Assembly: GCF_014649955.1 (NCBI RefSeq)
Contig: NZ_BMUA01000035.1
Location: 1-64,000 of the forward strand
Source: Streptomyces violascens
Lineage (GTDB): Bacteria; Actinomycetota; Actinomycetes; Streptomycetales; Streptomycetaceae
Length of the DNA stretch: 64,000 nt
Direction: 5' to 3'
The stretch's first letter is position 1. Every line of letters begins with the position of its first letter. Positions 16,696-24,661 of the stretch are shown one piece after another. Under the pieces are notes generated by a model. That model saw nothing but the letters and a program-made list of their open reading frames with translations. It was not told where the DNA came from and searched no databases. The position numbers were made by a program, and so were the translations under genes.

Positions 16696-17271
16696 ATGAC
16701 TCAGACATCGCCCGTCGACAGTAAAGACACCTTTGGCCTAGATGAGGTCCTGCAAGCACTGAGTGCAGACTTGAAGGCGGCCCATTATTTCGGGATCAAA
16801 CATGGAACCTTTGGACTTGGTGTCGCAGAAGCCGAGGTTTCCCTGTCGGTGACCGTCACGAAGGACAAACGCGGCGACCTGAAGATCTCTGTCATCACCT
16901 TCGGCGGCGAGCTGAATAGAGGCCAGTCGGAGGGCACGGTCCACCACATCAACCTGAGGCTGGTACCGCTACCAGACGGAGGCTCGCTGGGGGCGGCGGC
17001 TGTGGCGGATGTGGCCGAGGCAGTAGCCGCTGGTTCTGAAAGAGGCGCAATGAGAGAAGCGCAGTGGGGCACAGTAGTGGCACGAGAGAAGGAAAGATTC
17101 CGTGCCCAAGCTGCTGCCCCAGCCAAGAAGACAGCTCCGGCTAAGAAGGCCGCAAAAAAGGTCACGGCTAAAAAGGCGACCCCAGCCAAGAAGACCATCA
17201 CAAAGAAGACCGTTGCCAAGAAATCGGCAGCCAAGAAAGCCACCAGTAGCCAGCGAAGAGTTCGTCCCTGA
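16696..17271 (+). CDS. Trypco2-like domain with lysine-rich histone-H1-like tail
   Basis: Residues of about 12-92 (LDEVLQALSADLKAAHYFGI, then ISVITFGGELNRGQ and VHHINLRLVPL) resemble the trypsin-co-occurring domain 2, an adaptor domain predicted to work in actinobacterial conflict systems. Residues 140-191 are Lys/Ala/Pro repeats (PAKKTAPAKKAAKK, TAKKATPAKK) like bacterial histone-H1-like DNA-binding tails. No trypsin-like protease gene is adjacent. GC content is lower than in the neighbours, which suggests separate acquisition. The combination of the two parts is unusual. Confidence 0.65.
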   Translation: MTQTSPVDSKDTFGLDEVLQALSADLKAAHYFGIKHGTFGLGVAEAEVSLSVTVTKDKRGDLKISVITFGGELNRGQSEGTVHHINLRLVPLPDGGSLGAAAVADVAEAVAAGSERGAMREAQWGTVVAREKERFRAQAAAPAKKTAPAKKAAKKVTAKKATPAKKTITKKTVAKKSAAKKATSSQRRVRP

Positions 17272-17402
17272 TGGCTACTGGCTCCACCCATTGATCCACA
17301 GGGCTTGAGGGATTCATGTTGCCGCATGGGCCTCATGAAGGCCGACACCGTGAACTGGGGTGTCGGTCTTCTCGTTGCTCGGGGCCACGGGCTGTCCTGC
17401 CC

Positions 17403-17472
17403 ATGGCCCGGCCGGATCCCGGTACGGGCGTAGACGATGGTCAACCCTGGCTTGGCCCGTCCGCCGGGACGC
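17403..17472. repeat. Diverged dispersed repeat, copy B
   Basis: This is the partner of 11927-11996, in the same orientation, ending directly at the terminator hairpin that starts at 17471. See copy A for the shared blocks. Confidence 0.5.
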
Positions 17473-17513
17473 TCAGCAATGCCCCCGACAGTTCGTCGGG
17501 GGCATTGCTGAGC
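17471..17513. terminator. Bidirectional terminator, 19-bp stem
   Basis: An exact 19-bp inverted repeat (17471-17489 with 17495-17513) and a 5-base loop lie between the convergent Trypco2-like and amidase genes. The remaining 280 bases up to the amidase stop hold only a small palindrome CTTCAGG-ATT-CCTGAAG (17632-17648). Confidence 0.75.
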
Positions 17514-17794
17514 TGCGTCTGCCGTATCGGCTGTGCGACATCCCGTGGGTTGCTCTGAGCCCTCCCAAGTCCTCAACCCCGTGGCCAGGCGGTTCGCCCT
17601 CTCTCCTGCAGCAGTTCGCGGGCTGACGTAACTTCAGGATTCCTGAAGCGTTCTCACCTTGCCCGATCCTGGTTCGGCCGGCCGCTGTGGGAGATGGAGC
17701 CGCCTGACGCCGACGCGTACCGGAGGGGTCATGCACGAAAGCCGACCGGCGGGCTCGTTGTTCCCCGAGACCGTTGGCCTGCTGCCCGTACCCC

Positions 17795-18934
17795 TCAAGT
17801 GCAGTTGAAGGTGTCGGCTGCGCTGAGGAGCGCTGTGTCGGCGTGGTGGCGGGCGACCAGCTGAAGGCCGACGGGCTCACCTGCCGGAGTACGGCCAGCG
17901 GGGAGGGTGATCGCGGGATGGCCGGAGAGGTTGAATGCCCAGGTGAGCGCCACGCTCATGCGTGATCCCGGGCCGTCGAGACCATGGGGCGGGTGCGGCG
18001 TCGTGGGGGTGGCCACGAGGTCGGCCTCCCTGAAGGTCTCGTCCAGGACCCGGGTGTTGTGCCGGATGAGGGCTTCGGTGCCATGGTCGGCACTGCCGCT
18101 GCGGAGCGCGGTCCAGGCCGGAGCCGGATCACGAAGCGGCACCAGGTGGTCGACGAGCTCGCACAAGCCCGCGCGGCCAATCCGGCGCAGCGCGCGCAGC
18201 GCGGTCACGGCGACGTCCCGGTCGGTGTCCGCGTAGCCGAGGGTGGGGCTCCAGACCACTCTCGGGGCCCGGCTGGAGGGGGCCGGGACGGCGGCGGGGA
18301 CGACGGCCCTGTAGTAGGCCGCGGCGTCGGCCACAGTGCGGGTGAGGACCCCGGGGCTGTTCAGCCCGGCCCGGTCGCGGGCGGGCAACAGGCCGTTGGT
18401 GGGCTTGAAGCCGACGATGCCGCACCAGGCAGCCGGGATGCGTACGGATCCTGCTCCGTCCGACCCAGTGGCGAGCGGTACGAGCCCTGCTGCGACCGCG
18501 GCCGCGGAACCGGCCGACGAACCGCCCGGTGACCAGTCGGGGTTCAGCGGATTGAGTGTGGGGCCCCGGTCGGTGACGCCGTAGGTCTGCCAGGCGGTAC
18601 CGGCCCGCGGGACGGCCGTCGCGCCGACCGGCACACACCCGGCGTCGACCAGCCGCTGGTTCTGCACGGACCGGACGCCCTCCCGTCCCTTGACGGCGAA
18701 CGAGACCCCGGCCAGCGGCAGGTACACCCCGTCGGCCCGGGCCGCGTCGACCTCCGCGGCCCGGGCCCGGGCTTCCTCCGGCCACCAGGTGGTGAAGGCG
18801 CGCAGCTGCTCGTCGCGGTCGGCGCCGACCGCGAGGGCCGAGTCGACCATCTCCCTGGCGGTGAACTTGCCGCCATTGACGAGCTCGGCAATCTCGACGG
18901 CGGACAGCCCCAGGTGAGGGTGACGCTCAGGCAT
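17795..18934 (-). CDS. Amidase-signature family hydrolase
   Basis: The 379-residue enzyme contains the amidase signature. The catalytic Lys is in SFAVKGREGV (about residue 82), the Gly/Ser-rich loop is SPGGSSAGSAAAVAAG, and the nucleophilic Ser is in GSDGAGSVRIPA (about 163), giving the Ser-cisSer-Lys triad. It hydrolyses a C-N amide bond; the substrate is unknown. At 379 residues it is shorter than the usual 450-500, with the loss in the middle. ATG 18934 follows AGGAG. It is a lone metabolic gene between recombinase sequences, possibly cargo. Confidence 0.8.
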   Translation of the reverse strand: MPERHPHLGLSAVEIAELVNGGKFTAREMVDSALAVGADRDEQLRAFTTWWPEEARARAAEVDAARADGVYLPLAGVSFAVKGREGVRSVQNQRLVDAGCVPVGATAVPRAGTAWQTYGVTDRGPTLNPLNPDWSPGGSSAGSAAAVAAGLVPLATGSDGAGSVRIPAAWCGIVGFKPTNGLLPARDRAGLNSPGVLTRTVADAAAYYRAVVPAAVPAPSSRAPRVVWSPTLGYADTDRDVAVTALRALRRIGRAGLCELVDHLVPLRDPAPAWTALRSGSADHGTEALIRHNTRVLDETFREADLVATPTTPHPPHGLDGPGSRMSVALTWAFNLSGHPAITLPAGRTPAGEPVGLQLVARHHADTALLSAADTFNCT

Positions 18935-19069
18935 GCGGATCTCCTGTTCCGGGGCCCGCGTCATCGTGTGGGCCCGCCGCGCTTCTTGTCGTTGGGTGTG
19001 CCGCGGGGCGCCCCGTCTGGGTCGGCGGCCGCGCGTCCGCGACCAGTAGTACGAGGCGAGGGCGGGCAG

Positions 19070-20164
19070 TCACTCCTCCGCTCCGTGCTGCAGCGCGCCG
19101 GCGAGAGCGGCGCCGATGCCATAGCCGGGGCTGTCGTCGAGTAGCTCCTTGCGCTTGTTGTAGCGCTGGGTGGTGCGTGAGTCCTTGTGGTCGGCCCAGC
19201 TCTGGATCTTGTCGGGACGGGCGTCCGGCCTGGCCAGGGCGTGGGTGATGGCGTCAACTTTCGTTCCGTGGGGGCCGCGCAGCGGGAGTCCGGCGCGTTT
19301 GGCGAGGGACTGCAGGAGTCGCCACACGGCCGGTTCGTCGAGCTGGCCGCCGGTAGCCGTGCAGAACAGCCACTCCGACTCTGCCTCTCGGCCGCCGAGG
19401 TATTCCTGCAGGGCGTCCCAGGCCAGCGGTGGGATCGGCTTCTTCTTCCGGCCGCCGCCCTTGACCTTCTCCAGATGCAGCACGCGGTGCCCCTTGTCGT
19501 AACCGAGGTCCTCCACCCGGGCGTTGAGCAGAGAGTCGATGCGTAGGCAGCAGGTATAGAGGACGAGCAGCAGCGCGTAGGCGCGCTTACGGTAGGCCGC
19601 GACCCGGTGTTCATCGCGGGCAACGGCCAGGAACCGGGCCCATTCCGCCTCGGTGTAGCCGGGCGTGGAGGAGTAGTCGGGATCGACGTAGGGCCGCTGG
19701 ACCGCGTCGAAGGGGTTCTTCACCCCGTCGTCGCTGACCTTGTCCAGGTAGACGAAGAAGGAGGAAGCCGCCGACAGGGCGTTCTTCCGTGAGGCGTCCG
19801 CGTACGGCGGGCCGGTGCGGGCCATCTCGCCGCGCCGGCCACCTCTGACTCGCACCCACGTCGGGGACGTCTCCAAGTGGAGGCGGAAGGTGTCCGCGAG
19901 GGCGAACTTCACCGCCATCGGGTGGACGCCGTACTCCCGGGCAAACTCCTCGAAGATACGGAAGCCGCGGGCATAAGACTTCATCGTGTGCACCGAGCGC
20001 TGGTGGCCGATCCAAGCCGCGGCGAGGGTGGGCAGCGGGTCGTCCTCGCCATAAAGCGCCACCAAGTGGTCGTACAGCCGTCGGGCATGCTCCGGCCACA
20101 GGGCGCGCGGGTCGGGGCGCCGGGCGGGGAGGTCCGCGTGGGGTGTGCGGGTGAGCGCGGTCAC
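19070..20164 (-). CDS. Tyrosine recombinase/integrase 2
   Basis: The 364-residue protein has an N-terminal SAM-like domain (about 50-150) and a catalytic domain. The first Arg is in YTCCLRIDSLLNARVEDLG, and the C-terminal end contains WADHKDSRTTQRYNKRKELL with the nucleophilic Tyr. The usual HxxR appears as HGTKVDAITHALAR, so the His/Arg positions are atypical. GTG 20164 overlaps the TGA of the HEPN gene. Its C terminus is duplicated at 16393-16639. Confidence 0.8.
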   Translation of the reverse strand: MTALTRTPHADLPARRPDPRALWPEHARRLYDHLVALYGEDDPLPTLAAAWIGHQRSVHTMKSYARGFRIFEEFAREYGVHPMAVKFALADTFRLHLETSPTWVRVRGGRRGEMARTGPPYADASRKNALSAASSFFVYLDKVSDDGVKNPFDAVQRPYVDPDYSSTPGYTEAEWARFLAVARDEHRVAAYRKRAYALLLVLYTCCLRIDSLLNARVEDLGYDKGHRVLHLEKVKGGGRKKKPIPPLAWDALQEYLGGREAESEWLFCTATGGQLDEPAVWRLLQSLAKRAGLPLRGPHGTKVDAITHALARPDARPDKIQSWADHKDSRTTQRYNKRKELLDDSPGYGIGAALAGALQHGAEE

Positions 20165-21126
20165 GGGTGCTCCGAAGGCTTGGGGGATGGCGTAGTGGGG
20201 GGAAGGGAGACGGGTCCTACACACCAGAAGCAGAAGTCCGCCCGCCCGCCCGTCGCGAGCAGGGTGTCGCGTCCGACGGCGTATTCGGCGCAGTCGGGGC
20301 AGAAGGCGGTGCGGCTTGCCTCCCCCTCGGGAGTGTTGAGGAAGAGGTGGGTCGTCATCTCCGACGCCCCGACCTCTGCGTCGCAGAAGAGGCACGTGCT
20401 GAGAGGCTTCTCAACAACGAGCGTCATCTGCCCGCAGTACGGGCAGAGGACGGTCCGGTTCTCGCACCCCTTCAGGTCTCCGCTCAGCCGGCGCAGCCGC
20501 TGTGTGATGAAGGCGTGCACGCCGGTGAGGCCGCGGCGGATGCGCCGCACGTCCGCGGTGATGCGCTCGACTTCATCGAGCCGCAGGCCGGGCACCAGCA
20601 CGTCGTCCAGGAACCGCATGAGGAAATCGAGCACGCGCCCGGCGCGTGCCTCGACGGCCCGGGCATTGTGGCTGAGGCCGTAGTGCTGCAGGGCGTTGCG
20701 GTCCCGGCCGAGGGCGGCCAGCGCCTCCTGGTCCTTGTCCGTGATGGTGACGCCGGCGATGTTGCGCAGGCGCGTCACCGCCTCGCCGACGGTGCAGCTC
20801 TTGAAGTCGGCGGAACGGAAGGCCTTTTCGCTGGCCGCGCCCGGGTCATCGAAGACCAGGCTCCAGTGCTCACGCACCAGGCGGGCCTTGAGCAGCACCT
20901 CGGCCGCCGCCTGGAGATGGAGCACCGCGTACTTGACGTGCCGCGGCCCGACCGGGTCGGCGGTGAGGTGGTCGACGACGCTGAGGAGGTAGTCGACCCC
21001 GTTGCGGACGGGCGGGAAGTCGAGCGCGTTCGGATCGGGCCCGGGTGGTCCGACGGGAGCCTCAACGGAACTTCGTAGATCTCGCAAATCGCCTATTTTG
21101 GGGGCGTTCTGACGCGGCGTCGGCAT
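20161..21126 (-). CDS. HEPN-like protein with two zinc ribbons
   Basis: Residues of about 40-180 of this 321-residue protein form a helical HEPN-type region with the motif RNALQH (R143, H148), matching the Rx4H signature of HEPN ribonucleases. The C-terminal third has four CxxC pairs (C228/231, C245/248, C276/279, C299/302), which indicate two zinc ribbons. It could be an RNase toxin or abortive-infection effector, or a regulator of the coupled recombinase. Its ATG lies 4 bases after the palindrome ending the promoter region, so no ribosome site is present. Confidence 0.65.
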   Translation of the reverse strand: MPTPRQNAPKIGDLRDLRSSVEAPVGPPGPDPNALDFPPVRNGVDYLLSVVDHLTADPVGPRHVKYAVLHLQAAAEVLLKARLVREHWSLVFDDPGAASEKAFRSADFKSCTVGEAVTRLRNIAGVTITDKDQEALAALGRDRNALQHYGLSHNARAVEARAGRVLDFLMRFLDDVLVPGLRLDEVERITADVRRIRRGLTGVHAFITQRLRRLSGDLKGCENRTVLCPYCGQMTLVVEKPLSTCLFCDAEVGASEMTTHLFLNTPEGEASRTAFCPDCAEYAVGRDTLLATGGRADFCFWCVGPVSLPPTTPSPKPSEHP

Positions 21127-21130
21127 ACCG

Positions 21131-21154
21131 ACAGGATAACCGTAATTATCCTGT
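21131..21154. promoter_or_regulatory. 9-bp inverted repeat with 6-base spacer (site 2)
   Basis: ACAGGATAA (21131-21139) pairs exactly with TTATCCTGT (21146-21154). It abuts the start of the HEPN-recombinase operon. The half-site core GGATAA/TTATCC is the same as in the palindrome at 15458 upstream of the other recombinase operon. Confidence 0.65.
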
Positions 21155-21279
21155 GCGTTCTAGGATGGGGCGCTCCATCTGAGTCTCATCACGGAATCAC
21201 CCCACACTCACACCGCCGCCCCGCTAGGTTGAGCCGAGTCTCAACCGGTTATCGGTTCATTCGCAGGGGAGGGCTCAGC

Positions 21280-22239
21280 ATGAGACTGATCATCGAGACC
21301 GAAGACGAGGACGGGGAGTTCGCCACCGGACTTCTCGACCTGGCGCGCCAGCGTCAGGCGACCGTCACCGTCGGCGACGCCGTATGGACGCCGGAGCGCG
21401 TCGAGCACCTGATCCGCGAAGTCGCCCCGCGGGGCCGGCAGCTCCTGCGCGCCGTGGCCGAGGGGGACGGCTGGGTCGACGGCGAGCAGTACCGTGCCGC
21501 GTACGGCGACGCCGCCCTGCGCGGCCCGTCCGCCGCCATCACCAAGGCCGTCACCCGCGGCATCCGCGACGGCTGGCTGCCCGTCGGCGCGGAGCTGCCG
21601 TTCACCTCCACCTACGACGGCCGCTCATCCTGGCAGAAGACCGGCGGCTACCGGCTCCCCCGCCACCTCGCCGCCGTCTTCCGCGAGGCCTTCGCCCGCG
21701 TCTTCCCCACCTCGAGCCACCCGCCGCAGGCAGCCATCGATCACCTCTCGGAGCTGTACGAACAGGTCGGCCGCAGCCCCGAGTTGGCTCGCGAGCGCGC
21801 CGGCGCCTTCTTCGAGCAGCACGCCGAAGCACTCACGGCCTGGGCCAAGGCCCGTAGCGCTCAGTCGTCTTTGCCGGAAGAGGCGGCTCCCGCCCCGCTC
21901 CGCCTCGACGCGTGCGCGGATGAGGCTGCCGCCCAGGCGATGGCAAACACCCTGCTAAGCCACGTCGACGCCTCCGACTACTGGCGCGAAACAGCCCGCA
22001 CCCTGCTGACCGGCTACCTGATGGCCGCCGCCCTCGACCACGGCGGCCTCGACACCGTCCGCCACTGGGCCGCCCACCCCGACGAGAACACCGGCGTCGT
22101 GCAACTGCTGCGCACCGGCTGCCCACCCGAGTCCCTTCTGCCCGACGAGGTCGAGCAGATCCTCGCCGCCGACCCGGCCACCCGCAACGGCGTGCTGGCC
22201 ACCGTCGCCACCGCCCTGCAGCACGCCACCGAACACTGA
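21280..22239 (+). CDS. Two-part protein: DUF6416-like region plus coupling-protein-like fragment
   Basis: ATG 21280 follows GGGAGGG and gives 319 residues. The N-terminal 140 residues resemble regulatory modules of DUF6416 type. Residues of about 235-319 (MANTLLSHVDASDYWRETAR, TLLTGYLMAAALDHGGLDTV) resemble the middle helical segment of TraG/VirD4 proteins. No Walker motifs are present. It may be a transfer-associated accessory protein built from these pieces; the assignment is by eye only. Confidence 0.45.
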   Translation: MRLIIETEDEDGEFATGLLDLARQRQATVTVGDAVWTPERVEHLIREVAPRGRQLLRAVAEGDGWVDGEQYRAAYGDAALRGPSAAITKAVTRGIRDGWLPVGAELPFTSTYDGRSSWQKTGGYRLPRHLAAVFREAFARVFPTSSHPPQAAIDHLSELYEQVGRSPELARERAGAFFEQHAEALTAWAKARSAQSSLPEEAAPAPLRLDACADEAAAQAMANTLLSHVDASDYWRETARTLLTGYLMAAALDHGGLDTVRHWAAHPDENTGVVQLLRTGCPPESLLPDEVEQILAADPATRNGVLATVATALQHATEH

Positions 22240-22265
22240 GCGACACCCACACCAAGGAGCAACGC

Positions 22266-22319
22266 ATGACGTACGAGCCCGACTTAGCGTGCGGTCCCCT
22301 CACGCCCGGCCGGGCGTGA
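22266..22319 (+). CDS. 17-codon ORF ending in a perfect palindrome
   Basis: ATG 22266 is preceded by AAGGAG at 7 bases and encodes MTYEPDLACGPLTPGRA. The final 20 bases (22300-22319) are an exact palindrome whose last three bases are the stop codon. This looks like a leader peptide with an attenuator or an operator ahead of the 22483-24515 genes. It is short enough to be chance. Confidence 0.35.
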   Translation: MTYEPDLACGPLTPGRA

Positions 22320-22482
22320 CGGCGGGGGCACGGTCCGCACAAAGCACCACGCGTATACCCGACAGCCAGACAGAGACCCGGGGCGCCCTCCAGCCGCAGC
22401 CGCCGACGCGGCTGGCCACGGAGACACCTCCCGGACATGTGGCGCCGCACCACCGACCAGTCGAGAAGAAGTGGAGCATGAA

Positions 22483-22953
22483 ATGGACCATCACGTCCTG
22501 CGCGAGAAATCCGATGGTGCTGTGGTGAGCAGCACGTACGTTTCGTGGCGGCACCGGATCGGTCTTGATGCCGTCTGTCTGGCCCGTCTCGTGAAGCCCC
22601 TCACGGGCGTGGCCGCAGCGGCGATCGTCCTCTCGGAGCTCGCCGAGAACCCGGACGCGGCCGGTATCAGCTCGGACTTCCCCGGTGCCGCGGACGCGGC
22701 CTGGGCCGCGTTCGGTGCGGACCTGCCCGACCCCACCCGGGTGTCCTGGTACGCCCATCACGGCCCGTTCTCCTCCTATGACCCCACCGGGCCCGAGACC
22801 CTCACCGAGGTCACCCTCGACTTCGACGGCACGCACTTCAGCGGAGACCTGGCCGGGCACCACCTGCTGACCAGCGAGGCCGCCGCCCGCCTGTTGCTCA
22901 CCGGGAACCTGCGCCCGGTCGACGAGGTTCTGACCCGGGTGGGCCGCGCATGA
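22483..22953 (+). CDS. Unknown 156-residue protein coupled to the FolD fusion
   Basis: ATG 22483 has GGAG at correct spacing; a GTG at 22471 is an alternative. The protein is mixed alpha/beta, with the segment GVAAAAIVLSELAENPDAAG and an aromatic stretch VSWYAHHGPFSSYDP. No family is recognised. Its TGA overlaps the ATG of the FolD-like gene, so both are probably made together. Confidence 0.55.
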   Translation: MDHHVLREKSDGAVVSSTYVSWRHRIGLDAVCLARLVKPLTGVAAAAIVLSELAENPDAAGISSDFPGAADAAWAAFGADLPDPTRVSWYAHHGPFSSYDPTGPETLTEVTLDFDGTHFSGDLAGHHLLTSEAAARLLLTGNLRPVDEVLTRVGRA

Positions 22954-24515
22954 CGCACCAGCTCTCCGGCCGCGCGCTACTGCGGACGGTCCGTGAGGAC
23001 CTGGGGGTCTACCGGGACCGCATCGAACCGGCTCGCCTGCGGGTGGCGGTCATCCGTTTCACGCCCGCCGACGGCGACCCGCCCGAGTGGGCCCTGCGCA
23101 TGGAGGCCTCGCGGGTCTCGGCGGAGCAGAAGTACAAGGCCTTCACCCATCTCGGCCTCACGGTGGACCCCGTGGTCTTACCGGGCACTGTGTCGGCGGC
23201 CGAGTTCGCGGCTCATATCGACGCCTGCAACGCCGACCCGGCCACCCGCGCCGTGATCGTGCAGTTCCCGCCTCCGGCCCGTCTGACCTCTCTGGTGCAC
23301 CAGCTCGACCCGGCCAAGGACATCGACGGCCTGCTCGGCGGCCGCTCCCTGCACCGGGCCTGCGCCACCGCGGACGGCATCAGCCGCATCGTGGCGGCCT
23401 TCGACGCCGATGCCACGGTGGCCGTGGTCGGGGCCCGTGGGTTCGTCGGCAGCGGCGTCGTGCACCTCCTTGAAGACCGGGGTACCCCCGTCCTGCCCCT
23501 CGACCAGGGAGATGACCTGCGCCAGGCCGCCCGTGCGGACATCGTGGTCTCCACGGCCGGCAGCGCCCACCTCCTGACTGCCGAGCACATACGCCCCCAC
23601 CACCGTCTCGTCGTCGACTCCGGCTTCAGCCCCCAGCCGGACGGCAGCGTCGCCGGGGACATCCACCCCGGCGCTGCGGGCATCCCGCAGAACCTGACCC
23701 CGGTCCCCGGCGGCGTCGGCCCGGTGGAGATGGCCGTGCTGATGGAGCGCATCGTCCGGCAGACAGCCGACCCCGAACTCCGGTCCTGGGCCTTCCCTTC
23801 CGCCCCGTACGTATCCCGGAGCGCTTCCGCGCCCGGCCGCCAGGAAGCCGCACTCTCACGGGGCGAGACCGCCGTGGAGAACACCCTGCGGAGCGCCTTC
23901 GGCGCGGCCCGGCAACGGGCGGACGGCCCTCCGCCGCCCCGCCCTTCGGCCGGGAGGGCCCCCGACCGGATCCCCCAGCTGGGCACCGAGACCGCCCCCG
24001 GGGACCAGGGCCCGTCCACCCGCGCTGCGGACCCCGTGTCCCAGCCGGAGACCTGGGCGGCGTATAGCGACGCCGACCTCATCTCGCTTCGGGAAAACAG
24101 CCAGCGGGCTGCGGCAACGGCTATGGAGCGGGCGCGTGAGCTGCAACAGCAGCACGTCGCGCTGCGCACCGCCTATGAAGAGCAGGACGGCGGCGCCCTC
24201 GTCGCGCAGTTGCGCGAGCAGGGCGCCGCCGCTCACACCATCGCTCGGGCCCGGACCGCGGCTTGGCAAGACCTCACATACGCCCAGCAGACGGCGGTGG
24301 AGACCAGGACGTCCGCCGACGCGGCGGCCGCCCGGGTCCAAGCGATCGGCAGCGAGCTGCAGCGGCGGGCTGCTCTGCCCCTGCAACAGCGCCAGGCCGA
24401 GGACGCCGCTCGCCAAGCTCTAGCTGCCCACCGCACCCCGCCGACGCCCCCGCCGGCGATGCCGAGGCAGCCTGGACCACAGCAGCAATCGCCCGGACAG
24501 GGCCGGTCCTTGTAG
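22950..24515 (+). CDS. FolD-like protein fused to a transfer-gene coiled coil
   Basis: Residues 1-285 align with FolD, the methylene-tetrahydrofolate dehydrogenase/cyclohydrolase: VIVQFPPPARL, LDPAKDIDGLLGG, VAVVGARGFVGSGVVHLL, ADIVVSTAGS and LTPVPGGVGPVEMAVLMERI. The catalytic Lys is kept (SAEQKYKAF), but the usual active-site Tyr four residues earlier is Ser, and the PCTP motif is lost, so activity may differ. Residues 345-500 are a helical region similar to the protein encoded at 24662-25156. A normal FolD ends near 285. The start overlaps the previous stop (ATGA). Confidence 0.75.
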   Translation: MTHQLSGRALLRTVREDLGVYRDRIEPARLRVAVIRFTPADGDPPEWALRMEASRVSAEQKYKAFTHLGLTVDPVVLPGTVSAAEFAAHIDACNADPATRAVIVQFPPPARLTSLVHQLDPAKDIDGLLGGRSLHRACATADGISRIVAAFDADATVAVVGARGFVGSGVVHLLEDRGTPVLPLDQGDDLRQAARADIVVSTAGSAHLLTAEHIRPHHRLVVDSGFSPQPDGSVAGDIHPGAAGIPQNLTPVPGGVGPVEMAVLMERIVRQTADPELRSWAFPSAPYVSRSASAPGRQEAALSRGETAVENTLRSAFGAARQRADGPPPPRPSAGRAPDRIPQLGTETAPGDQGPSTRAADPVSQPETWAAYSDADLISLRENSQRAAATAMERARELQQQHVALRTAYEEQDGGALVAQLREQGAAAHTIARARTAAWQDLTYAQQTAVETRTSADAAAARVQAIGSELQRRAALPLQQRQAEDAARQALAAHRTPPTPPPAMPRQPGPQQQSPGQGRSL

Positions 24516-24661
24516 GGGGCGGACGCGCCTTGCAAGGCGGTGAGATGGTCCCCCCTCACCGGGGCCGCCCCGCGGCTAGCAGATGCGGTAGGCGCGCGAT
24601 TGTCCGTTCGTGCGAATGAGGATTCCGGCCCGCAGCCCGGCCAACTGGACGCCTCCGCCCC

